Shown here piece after piece: positions 28,053-36,605 of a stretch of 43,703 nt of DNA; the first letter of the stretch is position 1; each line of letters begins with the position of its first letter. Source of the stretch: Candidatus Moraniibacteriota bacterium. GTDB lineage: Bacteria; Patescibacteriota; Minisyncoccia; Moranbacterales; UBA11712. Position numbers and translations under genes: made by a program. The DNA lies in assembly GCA_026396255.1 (NCBI GenBank), contig JAPLXD010000013.1:1-43703 (forward strand), given 5' to 3'. A model generated the notes under the pieces. It was given only the letters and a program-made list of their open reading frames with translations, was not told the origin of the DNA and searched no databases.

Positions 28053-28889
28053 TTATTTCTCTGCTAGTTTCACCGTGTTCCAAAGCAGCATCGCAATTGT
28101 CATCGGTCCCACTCCTCCGGGAACGGGGGTGATGAAAGAAGCCTTTTTCGAAACTGATTTGAAATCTACATCGCCGAAAACCTTTTTGTTTTCGCCGCGG
28201 TTCACGCCCACGTCAATGACGACCACCCCCTTTTGCACCATATCCGCTGTGATCAGATTCATTTTTCCCGCTGCCACGACGAGAATATCCGCTTTTTGAG
28301 TATAGCTTTTCAGATTTTTGGTATGCCGGTGGCAAATCGTGACGGTTGCGTTGCGGTTCAAAAGCATTTGCGCTATCGGTTTTCCGACGATATTCGAACG
28401 GCCGATAATCACGGCATTTTTGCCTTCGATCTTCACTTTATATTCTTCAAGCAATCTGATGATCCCGAGCGGAGTGGCCGGCGCGACGACGGAATATTTT
28501 TCCCCTTCCTGCGTGAATCTTCCGAAATTCAGCGGATGGAGGCAATCGGCATCTTTTCGCGGGTCGATCGCTTCGATGACCTTGTCCTTGTCAATATGCT
28601 TTGGGAGCGGCAGCTGGACCATGATCGCGGAAATATTCCGGCTCTTATTGAGACTGCCGATGAGGTCGAGGATCTTTTTCTCGGAAGTTTTTTCGGGAAA
28701 AGTGAATATTTGCGAACCGATCCCCGCTTTTTCGCAGAGAATTTTTTTCCGGCCGACATAGATTTTTGACGCCGGGTTATTCCCGACCAAAACCATTGCC
28801 AAAACAGGTCTCTTTTTCATAGTAGCCACTTGTCTACTCAAGATGCGGATGTACTTATCTGCCAATTTCTTGCCGTTGAGTATTTTCAT
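28053..28889 (-). CDS. folD: Bifunctional methylenetetrahydrofolate dehydrogenase/cyclohydrolase
   Basis: VGNNPASKIYVGRKKILCEKAGI, VQLPLPKHIDKDKVIEAIDPRKDADCLHPLNFG, IGRSNIVGKPIAQMLLNRNATVTICH, PVPGGVGPMTIAMLL. Confidence 0.97.
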   Translation of the reverse strand: MKILNGKKLADKYIRILSRQVATMKKRPVLAMVLVGNNPASKIYVGRKKILCEKAGIGSQIFTFPEKTSEKKILDLIGSLNKSRNISAIMVQLPLPKHIDKDKVIEAIDPRKDADCLHPLNFGRFTQEGEKYSVVAPATPLGIIRLLEEYKVKIEGKNAVIIGRSNIVGKPIAQMLLNRNATVTICHRHTKNLKSYTQKADILVVAAGKMNLITADMVQKGVVVIDVGVNRGENKKVFGDVDFKSVSKKASFITPVPGGVGPMTIAMLLWNTVKLAEK

Positions 28890-30217
28890 TATTTCATATC
28901 CTTATACAATGGAAATTTCGCGCAGAGTTTTTTCACTTCGCTTTTTATTTTTTTCAATTCATTGTTGCCAGCGACAAACTTTCGAAATTTGATAAACGTC
29001 GGCTTGATTTTGGATTTGTCAGACGGAAATTGAAAATCCTTGATCTCTTCCATCACTTGCGCGATCCAATCGGCCAATTTATCCATTTCTTTTTCCTTCA
29101 TTCCGCGGACAGTGATGAAAGGTGTTCCCAGGCGCACTCCGCTGGGATAGAAGGGCGAAGACGGATCTTTTGGAATCGTATTTTTGTTGAGGGTGATTCC
29201 GGCGGCGTCAAGCGCGTCCTGCAAAAAAACTCCCCGGCCTTTGCCGCACTTAATGAGGATCATATGGTTGTCCGTGCCATCGGTCACGATTTTCACTCCG
29301 CGGACCATCAGGGATTTGGCAAGGGCTTTCGCGTTTTTCACGACCTGGCGGCCATATGTTTTGAAAGACGGTTTCATCGCTTCGCCGAGAGCGACGGCAA
29401 TCGCCGCCGTTTGATGGTCGTGCGGTCCGCCTTGGAGGCGCGGGAAGATCGCTTGGTCGATCTTTTTGGCCAACTCCGGATCTTTTTTCAGTCCTTTATA
29501 CGTCACCATGATTATTCCTCCCCGCGGTCCGCGCAATGTTTTGTGGGTCGTCGTCGTAATAATATGCGCGAACTTCGCCGGGCTTTTGTGCGCGCCGGAG
29601 ATAACCAATCCCGCGATGTGGGCGATGTCGGCCGCAAGATAGGCTCCAACTTTGTCCGCGATCTTGGCCATTTTCTCAAAAGGAAATTCGCGGACATAGG
29701 CGGTGGCTCCGACCCAAATCAATTTCGGCTTGTGCTTTTTTGCCAGCCGTTCAATTTCTTCAAGATCGAGATAGCCGTCTTCCTTCACGTGATAGCCGAT
29801 AGTTTTGTAGAATATGCTTGTCGCACTGGCTTTCCAACCGTGGGTCAAATGTCCCCCATCCGGCAGGTTTTGTCCCAGCACAACGTCGCCAGGAGCGCAT
29901 ACGGCCACATAGACGGCCAGATTGGCCGGACTGCCTGAATATGGCTGAACATTGGCATGAGGCACCCCAAAGAGCTTTTTGGCCCGCTCCTGGGCGATTT
30001 CCTCAATAGTATCGATGTTTTCCTGCCCGCCGTAGTATCTTTTCCCAGGATAACCCTCGCTATATTTGTTGGTCAAAACCGATCCCAAAGCCTCTATCAC
30101 GGCTGCCGATGCCGCTATTTCCGAGGGGATCAATTCCAAGCCCTCTTCCTGCCTTTTTGTTTCGGCCAAAATGGCTTTGTAGATTGCCGGGTCTTGTTTT
30201 TTCAGATGTTCGTACAT
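28889..30217 (-). CDS. glyA: Serine hydroxymethyltransferase
   Basis: NKYSEGYPGKRYYGGQENID, LPDGGHLTHGWK, ADIAHIAGLVISG, TTTTHKTLRGPRGGIIM, FPRLQGGPHDHQTAAIAVAL. Confidence 0.98.
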   Translation of the reverse strand: MYEHLKKQDPAIYKAILAETKRQEEGLELIPSEIAASAAVIEALGSVLTNKYSEGYPGKRYYGGQENIDTIEEIAQERAKKLFGVPHANVQPYSGSPANLAVYVAVCAPGDVVLGQNLPDGGHLTHGWKASATSIFYKTIGYHVKEDGYLDLEEIERLAKKHKPKLIWVGATAYVREFPFEKMAKIADKVGAYLAADIAHIAGLVISGAHKSPAKFAHIITTTTHKTLRGPRGGIIMVTYKGLKKDPELAKKIDQAIFPRLQGGPHDHQTAAIAVALGEAMKPSFKTYGRQVVKNAKALAKSLMVRGVKIVTDGTDNHMILIKCGKGRGVFLQDALDAAGITLNKNTIPKDPSSPFYPSGVRLGTPFITVRGMKEKEMDKLADWIAQVMEEIKDFQFPSDKSKIKPTFIKFRKFVAGNNELKKIKSEVKKLCAKFPLYKDMK

Positions 30218-30346
30218 AACTGTATTTTCTTTATATTTAACATTTTTTATGTTAAAATCTTATCAGAAAATATTGATGCGTGCAACATTATCTAATCGTA
30301 ATTGATTCGTAATTTTTACCCGCCTAGGGCGGGCGTAGAGATTTTC

Positions 30347-31144
30347 ATGATTCGTTTCTCTGCTATTACTCCCCATCCAACTGTAATTATCCCATCCATC
30401 GGGAAAAGCAATTTAAACTTGGTGCGCAAAACCGCCAACGCGATGAAACAGATCGGGGAAAAATTTCGGGCGGTGAAAGCGGATACGATCGTTCTGATTT
30501 CTCCGCACGGGCCGGTGCAGTATGACAAATTCATGATCAACTATTCCCCGACCCCTCGGGGAGACCTGGGTTCGTTTGGGGATCAACGAAGGTTTGTTTT
30601 TGAAAACAACCGGGAACTGGTCGACGAGATTATGAAACTTGCCCGGGAGTCGCGCTTGCCGGTCGGCCTGGTGCGAGAACTTGAACTTGACCGGGGAGCG
30701 CTGGTGCCGCTTCACTATCTTGTGAGTGAAAAGGACACGGCCTACAATCCAAAATTGGTCCATATGTCTTTTTCTATGCTGCCGCTTGAATACCATTTTA
30801 ATTTCGGCCGGGTGTTGGGAAAAGTTTTGCAAGAATCGCCGAAAGTGATTTCGCTCATCGCGAGCAGCGATTTGTCTCATCGTGTGTCTCCCGGATCACC
30901 AGCCGGCTACTCTCCGCAAGGGAGGATTTTTGACAAAAAATTGGTTGATTTTTTGAAACGGAAAAATATCAAGGGAATTTTGGAAATCGAACCGGAATTG
31001 ATTGAAGAAGCCGGCGAATGCGGCTTGCGGTCGATTGTGATGATGCTCGGCGCGATTTCCAATCTGCGTTGGGATATCCGGGCGATGAGCTATGAAGCGC
31101 CGCTCGGAGTGGGATATCTCGCAGCGAATATCAATATCAAATGA
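30347..31144 (+). CDS. Memo/LigB-like class III extradiol dioxygenase superfamily protein
   Basis: FSAITPHPTVIIPSIG, IVLISPHGPV, ELELDRGALVPLHYL, VISLIASSDLSHRVSP. Confidence 0.85.
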   Translation: MIRFSAITPHPTVIIPSIGKSNLNLVRKTANAMKQIGEKFRAVKADTIVLISPHGPVQYDKFMINYSPTPRGDLGSFGDQRRFVFENNRELVDEIMKLARESRLPVGLVRELELDRGALVPLHYLVSEKDTAYNPKLVHMSFSMLPLEYHFNFGRVLGKVLQESPKVISLIASSDLSHRVSPGSPAGYSPQGRIFDKKLVDFLKRKNIKGILEIEPELIEEAGECGLRSIVMMLGAISNLRWDIRAMSYEAPLGVGYLAANINIK

Positions 31145-33096
31145 AAAAATATATCATCCAAGTGGCTCCTCTCGTTCCCCTTCCGGTTCTGCGCACGCAG
31201 GCTTTTTCATATTGGCACGGTGAACCCTTGCCGGTCGGAACATTGGTTTCGATCCCTTTTTACTTCCGGGAGATTGAAGGGATCGTGGTTAAAGTCCGAG
31301 AGGATATTTCATCGAAGAGTTCTTTTAAGTTGAAAAATATCAGAGTCGTCAGAGAGAAAAAATTTTTGAGTGAAAACCAGGTTGAGCTGGCGCGAAGAAT
31401 CGCCGAATACTATTTTTCTCCGCTTGGGTCAGTTCTCAAGCTGATGGTTCCGAAAATTGTAAAAAAACAAGCGAAAGACAAAAAAGTAGCAAAAAAAGCG
31501 ATAAAAACGGGAAAAATAGGCGAGATTGCCTTGAAAATGCTGAAAAGCGACAAGGCAAAATTTTTCCTGGCCGGAAACGCCAAGCAAAGGGAAAAAACAA
31601 ACATCGATTTGATCCGGTCTTATCTCAAGAAAAACAAGCAGTGCCTTGTTCTCGCGCCGGAGATATTTTTTTCGCAAAGCATCTTTGACAAATTGAGCGC
31701 AGAATTTTCCGAAGAAATCGCGCTCGTTCATAGCAAGATAACAAAAGGGCAATACTGCGAATTTTGGAAAAAAATCAAAGGCGGCCAAATCAAAATAGTG
31801 ATCGCCTCAAAAATGGGAATATTTTTGCCGTTTGCGGATCTGGGTCTGGTCATTGTTCAGGAAGGCCAGGATCCGTCTTTCAAGCAGTGGAAAGCGATGC
31901 CCCGCTACAACGGCGCGCGCGGAGCGGAATTTTTGGCGCAAATTTCAGGCGCAAAATTGGTTTTGGAAAGTTTTGCGCCGTCGGTGGAAAACTTGTATCA
32001 ATCGAAAAGAGGTGATTTAGATATTATTGAGACGAAATGGAGATCGGATCTCCATGATGGAGATCCGATCTCCAGGCTTCCAAAATTGGAAGTTGTTGCG
32101 CTGGAAGGAGAAAAGAAAAACGCTGATTTCCCTATCTCCAAAGAACTGTACAGTCGGTTGGCTGAAATCGTGAACAGCAAAAAACAGGCCGTTGTCTTCA
32201 TGAACCGGCGCGGATTTTCCACTCGCACGATTTGCGAGAATTGCAAGAAACCGCTGAAGTGTCCGAAATGCGATTTGGCGCTTGTGTTTTCCGATGAACA
32301 CAGCGAGTATCATTGTTTGCACTGCACCTTCAAGATGGATCTTTTGAGCTCCTGTCCGACGTGCGGCGGATTTCAATTCACGCATCGCGGAATCGGGACG
32401 CAGACGGTCGAGAAAAAAATCAAAAGGCTTTTTCCGTCGGCGCGAGTCGTCCGGCTGGATGCAGATGTGATGAAAAGCCAGGCGAAATACAAAACTATTC
32501 TGAAAGATTTTTTGGCGGGTGGAATCGATATTCTTGTCGGGACGCAGTCGGCGATCAAAGGAATATATTCGGAGAACATCAAACTGGCCGCTTCGATCTC
32601 CGGAAAAGACTTCGCGGACGAGATAAATTTCAATTCAAGGGCTCTCGCGCTTTCCCGGGTTTTCAATATGGCGAATTTGATCAACGAGGACGGAGTTCTG
32701 CTGGTCCAATCTTTCTTCGGCGGCAGTTCCCTTTTCGATTTTTTGGAGAAGAAGGAATTGAAAAAATATTTCGCGCAAGAGCTCGCGATGCGGAAAAGAT
32801 TGGGCTATCCCCCGTTTCGAAAACTTGTAAAACTTTCTTTTCGCGACAAATCTGAAAAAAAGGCCGCAAGCGAAACAAGAAAAGCATTTGACTTGCTGCG
32901 TACGACAGGCAATAATATGGTTGAAATCATCGGGCCTTACATTTCGTTTTCTGGACAAAAAAAAGGCATATACACGCGAAATATTCTCATAAAGTGCGAT
33001 CCGGAAAAAAATATCAGTGACCTGCCGATCCGTGCCGTCATCGGAGGGCTCAGCAAGGGTTGGAGCGTGGATGTGGATCCGATTTCAATAATGTAA
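31141..33096 (+). CDS. priA: PriA-like primosomal protein with degenerate helicase motifs
   Basis: PriA 3' BD and Zn-binding region (CENCKKPLKCPKC...HCLHC...CPTCGG), CLVLAPEIFFSQ and GTQSAIKG retained; Walker A and DEEH positions altered. Confidence 0.88.
   Translation: MKKYIIQVAPLVPLPVLRTQAFSYWHGEPLPVGTLVSIPFYFREIEGIVVKVREDISSKSSFKLKNIRVVREKKFLSENQVELARRIAEYYFSPLGSVLKLMVPKIVKKQAKDKKVAKKAIKTGKIGEIALKMLKSDKAKFFLAGNAKQREKTNIDLIRSYLKKNKQCLVLAPEIFFSQSIFDKLSAEFSEEIALVHSKITKGQYCEFWKKIKGGQIKIVIASKMGIFLPFADLGLVIVQEGQDPSFKQWKAMPRYNGARGAEFLAQISGAKLVLESFAPSVENLYQSKRGDLDIIETKWRSDLHDGDPISRLPKLEVVALEGEKKNADFPISKELYSRLAEIVNSKKQAVVFMNRRGFSTRTICENCKKPLKCPKCDLALVFSDEHSEYHCLHCTFKMDLLSSCPTCGGFQFTHRGIGTQTVEKKIKRLFPSARVVRLDADVMKSQAKYKTILKDFLAGGIDILVGTQSAIKGIYSENIKLAASISGKDFADEINFNSRALALSRVFNMANLINEDGVLLVQSFFGGSSLFDFLEKKELKKYFAQELAMRKRLGYPPFRKLVKLSFRDKSEKKAASETRKAFDLLRTTGNNMVEIIGPYISFSGQKKGIYTRNILIKCDPEKNISDLPIRAVIGGLSKGWSVDVDPISIM
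32038..32074. repeat. Perfect 17-bp inverted repeat inside priA
   Basis: tggagatcggatctcca-tga-tggagatccgatctcca. Confidence 0.95.
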
Positions 33097-33103
33097 AAGT
33101 ATG

Positions 33104-33135
33104 CTTAAAATAATCAAATCTTAAAATAATCAAAT
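33104..33135. repeat. Perfect 16-bp tandem duplication at the def 5' end
   Basis: cttaaaataatcaaat x2 (33104-33119, 33120-33135). Confidence 0.97.
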
Positions 33136-33149
33136 ATCCAAACGATTTC

Positions 33150-33575
33150 TTGCGAAAAAAAACGCGGGAAGTCAAAGTTGAAGAATTGAAAGGTCCGAAA
33201 ATCCAGCGGCTTATTTTGGATATGGCCAAAACGATGGAAGTCGAGAAGGGAGTTGGCCTGGCCGCGCCGCAAGTCGGATCGGATCTTCGCATTTGTACTA
33301 TTGCGGCCGACGATGAAGTGTATGTTTTAATCAATCCGAAAATAAAATCATCTTCGCGAAAAAAAGATATTTTCGAGGAAGGCTGCTTGAGTTTTCCGGG
33401 AAAATTTTTTCCGGTCGAGCGTCCGATTAATGTGAAAGTCCAAGCGCGGGACAGAGGGGGGAAAAAAGTGAAGATCAAAGCGGACGGTCTCTTCGCGCGG
33501 GTGCTTCAGCACGAAATCGACCATCTGGATGGGATACTAGTGATCGACCGGGCGGTGAAAGGGAAATTAGGATAA
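33150..33575 (+). CDS. def: Peptide deformylase (5' end disrupted by tandem duplication; ancestral ATG probably 33101)
   Basis: GVGLAAPQVGSD, EEGCLSFPG, LQHEIDHLDGILVID motifs. Upstream codons KYPNDFLRKKTREV continue the PDF N-terminus. Confidence 0.92.
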   Translation: MRKKTREVKVEELKGPKIQRLILDMAKTMEVEKGVGLAAPQVGSDLRICTIAADDEVYVLINPKIKSSSRKKDIFEEGCLSFPGKFFPVERPINVKVQARDRGGKKVKIKADGLFARVLQHEIDHLDGILVIDRAVKGKLG

Positions 33576-33576
33576 T

Positions 33577-34542
33577 TTGGCGAATATGGGAAATCAGGGA
33601 ACAAAAATTATTTTTTTTGGCACGCCGGAGTTTGCGGCGGTTATTTTGAGGTCGCTTATTGATCACGAATACAATATCGCGGCGGTTTTTACTCAGCCGG
33701 ACAAAAAAGTCGGCCGAAAACAAGAAGTTTTTTTCTCGCCAGTTAAAGAGTTGGCGGCTGAAAATAAAATAAAAATATTCCAGCCACAAGACTTGCGTGA
33801 AAACGGATTAAGCGAAGCGATAAAAGGAATAAAGCCGGATCTTTTTGCTGTCGCGGCATACGGGAAAATTTTGCCGAAAGATATCTTGGAAATTCCGAAA
33901 TACGGGGCGGTGAATATCCATGCCTCTCTTCTCCCGAAATATCGGGGCGCGTCGCCTGTTCAATGTGCAATCCTCGCGGGAGAAAAAGAAACGGGCATCA
34001 CGTTGATGAAAATGAACGAAAAAATGGACGAGGGCGATATTCTGCTCCAGGAAAAAATAAAAATAGACGGAAAAGATACGACAGATGTATTGATGAAAAA
34101 ATTGGCCGAGCTGGGGGCAAAAATGACTGCGGACTTCATTCCGGACTGGGTCAACGAGAAAATTGATTCGTTCCCGCAAGATCATAGCAAAGCCACATAT
34201 TGCAAGCCGGTGAAAAAAGAAGACGGAAAAATCGATTGGAATGAAACGGCCGATGATATTTTCCGCCAGTGGCGGGCATACCAGCCTTGGCCGGGAATAT
34301 TTTCAGATTTGAAGATAAAGAACCGATCAAAAAGATTAAAGCTGCTCGGGATTGGGATCGTTGCCGACATGGAGGCTGGCGAAAAACCCGGAAAAATCGT
34401 AAAATACAACCGGGGAATTGCCGTCCAAGCAAAAAAGGGGTTGATAGCTTTGAAAAAAATACAGCTTGAAGGAAAGAAAGAAATGGATGTTAATGATTTT
34501 GTGAGGGGCAATGAAGAATTTATTGGGAGTATATTAGAATAA
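33577..34542 (+). CDS. fmt: Methionyl-tRNA formyltransferase (start may be ATG 33586)
   Basis: IIFFGTPEFAAVILRSLI, VFTQPDKKVGR, NIHASLLPKYRGASPVQCAILAGEKETGITLMKM, RAYQPWPGIF. Confidence 0.97.
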   Translation: MANMGNQGTKIIFFGTPEFAAVILRSLIDHEYNIAAVFTQPDKKVGRKQEVFFSPVKELAAENKIKIFQPQDLRENGLSEAIKGIKPDLFAVAAYGKILPKDILEIPKYGAVNIHASLLPKYRGASPVQCAILAGEKETGITLMKMNEKMDEGDILLQEKIKIDGKDTTDVLMKKLAELGAKMTADFIPDWVNEKIDSFPQDHSKATYCKPVKKEDGKIDWNETADDIFRQWRAYQPWPGIFSDLKIKNRSKRLKLLGIGIVADMEAGEKPGKIVKYNRGIAVQAKKGLIALKKIQLEGKKEMDVNDFVRGNEEFIGSILE

Positions 34543-34546
34543 GCCT

Positions 34547-34612
34547 TGTCATTGCAAGCGCAGCGAAGTAATCTCGGGATTGCCGCAGTCGCTACGCTCC
34601 TTCGCAATGACA
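34547..34612. repeat. TGTCATTGC...GCAATGACA palindromic repeat between fmt and the rhodanese-like gene
   Basis: tgtcattgcaagcgcagcgaagtaatctcgggattgccgcagtcgctacgctccttcgcaatgaca; terminal inverted 9-mers. Confidence 0.9.
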
Positions 34613-35452
34613 GCAAGAAAAATGCAAAACGAAAAAAATCAACACAAAGTATTTGTTTTCGGTTTTTTGCTGATCGCGCTGGTGGTTCTTGGTTTTCTCT
34701 TGAAACCGGTGGTGATGAACTGGAAAAACGGACAAAAAAATCAAGACGAGCAGAAGGCCAACGCCGAGATTTTGAAAGCGCCGTCGGTAATGCCGGACGA
34801 TCTTTTTCAATTAATCCAGAACAAATCAAAAATTTTTCTGGTGGACATCAGCGCGCCGGATGACTTCAGGAAGGGACATATTGCGCTGGCGGTGAACGCG
34901 CCGGTGGAAAAACTGGACAATAATTTTCTGGCGAGCCTCGGTGCGGAAAAGACCGCCAGTATTTTCATCATGAACCAAGGAAGCGATCTGGCGGGATTGG
35001 CAACCGTTGTCAATAAAATTGTCGCCGATGGCTTTGTCAACACCAAATATTTGCGGGGAGGAATTTCCGGCTGGATTGAAAAGGGATTGCCGCTGGTTTC
35101 TTTGGGGGGATCCGAAGAAGACAACGCCAAAGTGAAAAAAATCACGATCGACGAGATCAAAAATGACGCCGGGAGCAATCCCGACCTTCTCCAATTCCTG
35201 GATGTGCGCGGCAAAGATGATTTTGCGAAAGAGCATATTGTCGGCGCGATAAATATTCCCCTGACTGAGCTTGAGACCGGAAAGACCGAAATTCCGGCCG
35301 TGAAGAAAACAATTGTCTATGGCGCAAGCGAGAGCGAAAGCTTTCAGGCAGCCGTGGCTTTATTTGATCTGAATTTCTTCAATGTCTGGCAGATGGACGG
35401 CGGAATCAACGAATGGAAAGCGGCGGGAGGAAACGTGAAAAGCGGAAATTAA
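34607..35452 (+). CDS. Membrane-anchored tandem rhodanese-like protein
   Basis: N-terminal TM then two rhodanese folds: IFLVDISAPDDFRKGHIALAVNAP...YLRGGISGWIEKGLPL and LLQFLDVRGKDDFAKEHIVGAINIPL...MDGGINEWKAAGG. Confidence 0.85.
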   Translation: MTARKMQNEKNQHKVFVFGFLLIALVVLGFLLKPVVMNWKNGQKNQDEQKANAEILKAPSVMPDDLFQLIQNKSKIFLVDISAPDDFRKGHIALAVNAPVEKLDNNFLASLGAEKTASIFIMNQGSDLAGLATVVNKIVADGFVNTKYLRGGISGWIEKGLPLVSLGGSEEDNAKVKKITIDEIKNDAGSNPDLLQFLDVRGKDDFAKEHIVGAINIPLTELETGKTEIPAVKKTIVYGASESESFQAAVALFDLNFFNVWQMDGGINEWKAAGGNVKSGN

Positions 35453-35462
35453 GTTTGAAGCG

Positions 35463-35541
35463 GCAGGAGCAAGGTTGCACCTTGCTCCAAATGTTGGCGA
35501 ATTTCAAAAATAAAAGGAGCAGGGTTCAACCCTGCTCCTGC
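35463..35541. repeat. REPIN-like double-hairpin repeat, copy B (inverted relative to copy A)
   Basis: Reverse complement gcaggagcagggttgaaccctgctcc-(15 nt)-tcgccaacatttggagcaaggtgcaaccttgctcctgc; followed by TTTTT. Confidence 0.92.
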
Positions 35542-35557
35542 TTTTTAGACGACAAAT

Positions 35558-35830
35558 TTATTTCACAATTGCCAGAATATCCTCATTCTTCACCAGTAAA
35601 TATTCTTTTTCTCCGACCTTGATTTCATTTCCCGAATATTTGGAATAGATCACTTTTTGTCCAGCCTTGACTTTGATTTTTTTGTCCCCGCCGATTGCGA
35701 TGACCAGCCCTTCTTGCGGTTTTTCTCCATTTGAATCAGGGAGAACGATGCCGGAAGCGGTTTTTGTGTCGGATTTAGCCGGTTCGATGAGGACGTTTTC
35801 GCCGAGAGGCTGGATGTTTATTTTGGACAT
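35558..35830 (-). CDS. groES: Co-chaperonin GroES
   Basis: INIQPLGENVLIEPAKSDTKTASGIVLPDSNGEKPQEGLVIAIGGDKKIKVKAGQKVIYSKYSGNEIKV. Confidence 0.95.
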   Translation of the reverse strand: MSKINIQPLGENVLIEPAKSDTKTASGIVLPDSNGEKPQEGLVIAIGGDKKIKVKAGQKVIYSKYSGNEIKVGEKEYLLVKNEDILAIVK

Positions 35831-35879
35831 ATGCGTTTTTTGGTTTAGTGATTATTGATCTTGCTCTCAGATATATATC

Positions 35880-36248
35880 CTAGCCTTTTGAAGTCTCTTC
35901 GTCAAGATCGGATTTTTCTTCTTCTTTTCTCTCTTTCTCTTCTTTCGCTTCTGTTTTTTCCTCTGCTTTTTCTTCCCCTTTTATATCCAAAACTATTTTT
36001 TCCGGTTCTGGTATCTCCTGTTCTTCAATTGGTTGCGGCGCTTCTTCCTCTTCTGTTTTTTTGGAAAAGGCAAAAATATAAATTATCTCAAGAATCCCAA
36101 GTGTATTGACGATGAGCAAAACAACAAACCAGGCGACGCTCCGGTTCCTGGCCGCGCGCCAAAGCGCCACGCCTTTCCAAGGAATGGTCCAAATGGCGGC
36201 GAGGATAAGAATCCAGGTGTGAGTTGCGAGAAATTGTGCGAAATTCAT
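35880..36248 (-). CDS. Small two-TM protein with Glu-rich C-terminus (DUF5652-like)
   Basis: MNFAQFLATHTWILILAAIWTIPWKGVALWRAARNRSVAWFVVLLIVNTLGILEIIYIFAF; longer ORF extension overlaps the tRNA and is rejected. Confidence 0.8.
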   Translation of the reverse strand: MNFAQFLATHTWILILAAIWTIPWKGVALWRAARNRSVAWFVVLLIVNTLGILEIIYIFAFSKKTEEEEAPQPIEEQEIPEPEKIVLDIKGEEKAEEKTEAKEEKERKEEEKSDLDEETSKG

Positions 36249-36268
36249 AGGTTTTTTTGAAAAATTAG

Positions 36269-36339
36269 CTGGGGTGCTAGGATTCGAACCTAGGGTCATG
36301 GGACCAGAACCCATTGCCTTACCACTTGGCTACACCCCA
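36269..36339 (-). tRNA. tRNA-Gln (CTG)
   Basis: TGGGGTG...CACCCCA acceptor; ATGGG-TTCTGGT-CCCAT anticodon arm; GGTTCGAATCC T-arm. Confidence 0.93.
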
Positions 36340-36594
36340 ATATTAAAATAATTTCTCAGTTTTCCGCGCAATATTTCTCTTCCATATCCGGTTTTATAGA
36401 ATATTTCTTGTTCGGCGGCATCTTTTTTGGTCGAGTATGCTTCATAATATATCAAATCAAACGGCGCATTTTTGCCTGTATAGTGGCTGCCCTTCTTTTC
36501 GTTGTGCTCTTTAAATCGTCGACGCAGGTCATTTGTTGAGCCGGTATATAATCTTTTGTTTTTTTTGACTCTTTAGAATATAAACGTAGAACAT
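36330..36594 (-). pseudogene. GIY-YIG domain protein, frameshifted at an A8 tract
   Basis: MFYVYILKSQ then (frame +1) NKRLYTGSTNDLRRRFKEHNEKKGSHYTGKNAPFDLIYYEAYSTKKDAAEQEIFYKTGYGREILRGKLRNYF; stop TAG lies inside the tRNA-Gln gene. Confidence 0.88.
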
Positions 36595-36605
36595 TGTATA
36601 TTGCC

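Noticed and set aside
29030-29938. 302-aa plus-strand ORF opposite glyA
   Set aside because: Antisense shadow ORF with no domain signal; glyA is unambiguous.
30311-30326. CCCGCC-TA-GGGCGGG palindrome upstream of the Memo-like gene
   Set aside because: Too short to assign to a family; the ORF extension through it (MIRNFYPPRAGVEIF) is judged non-coding.
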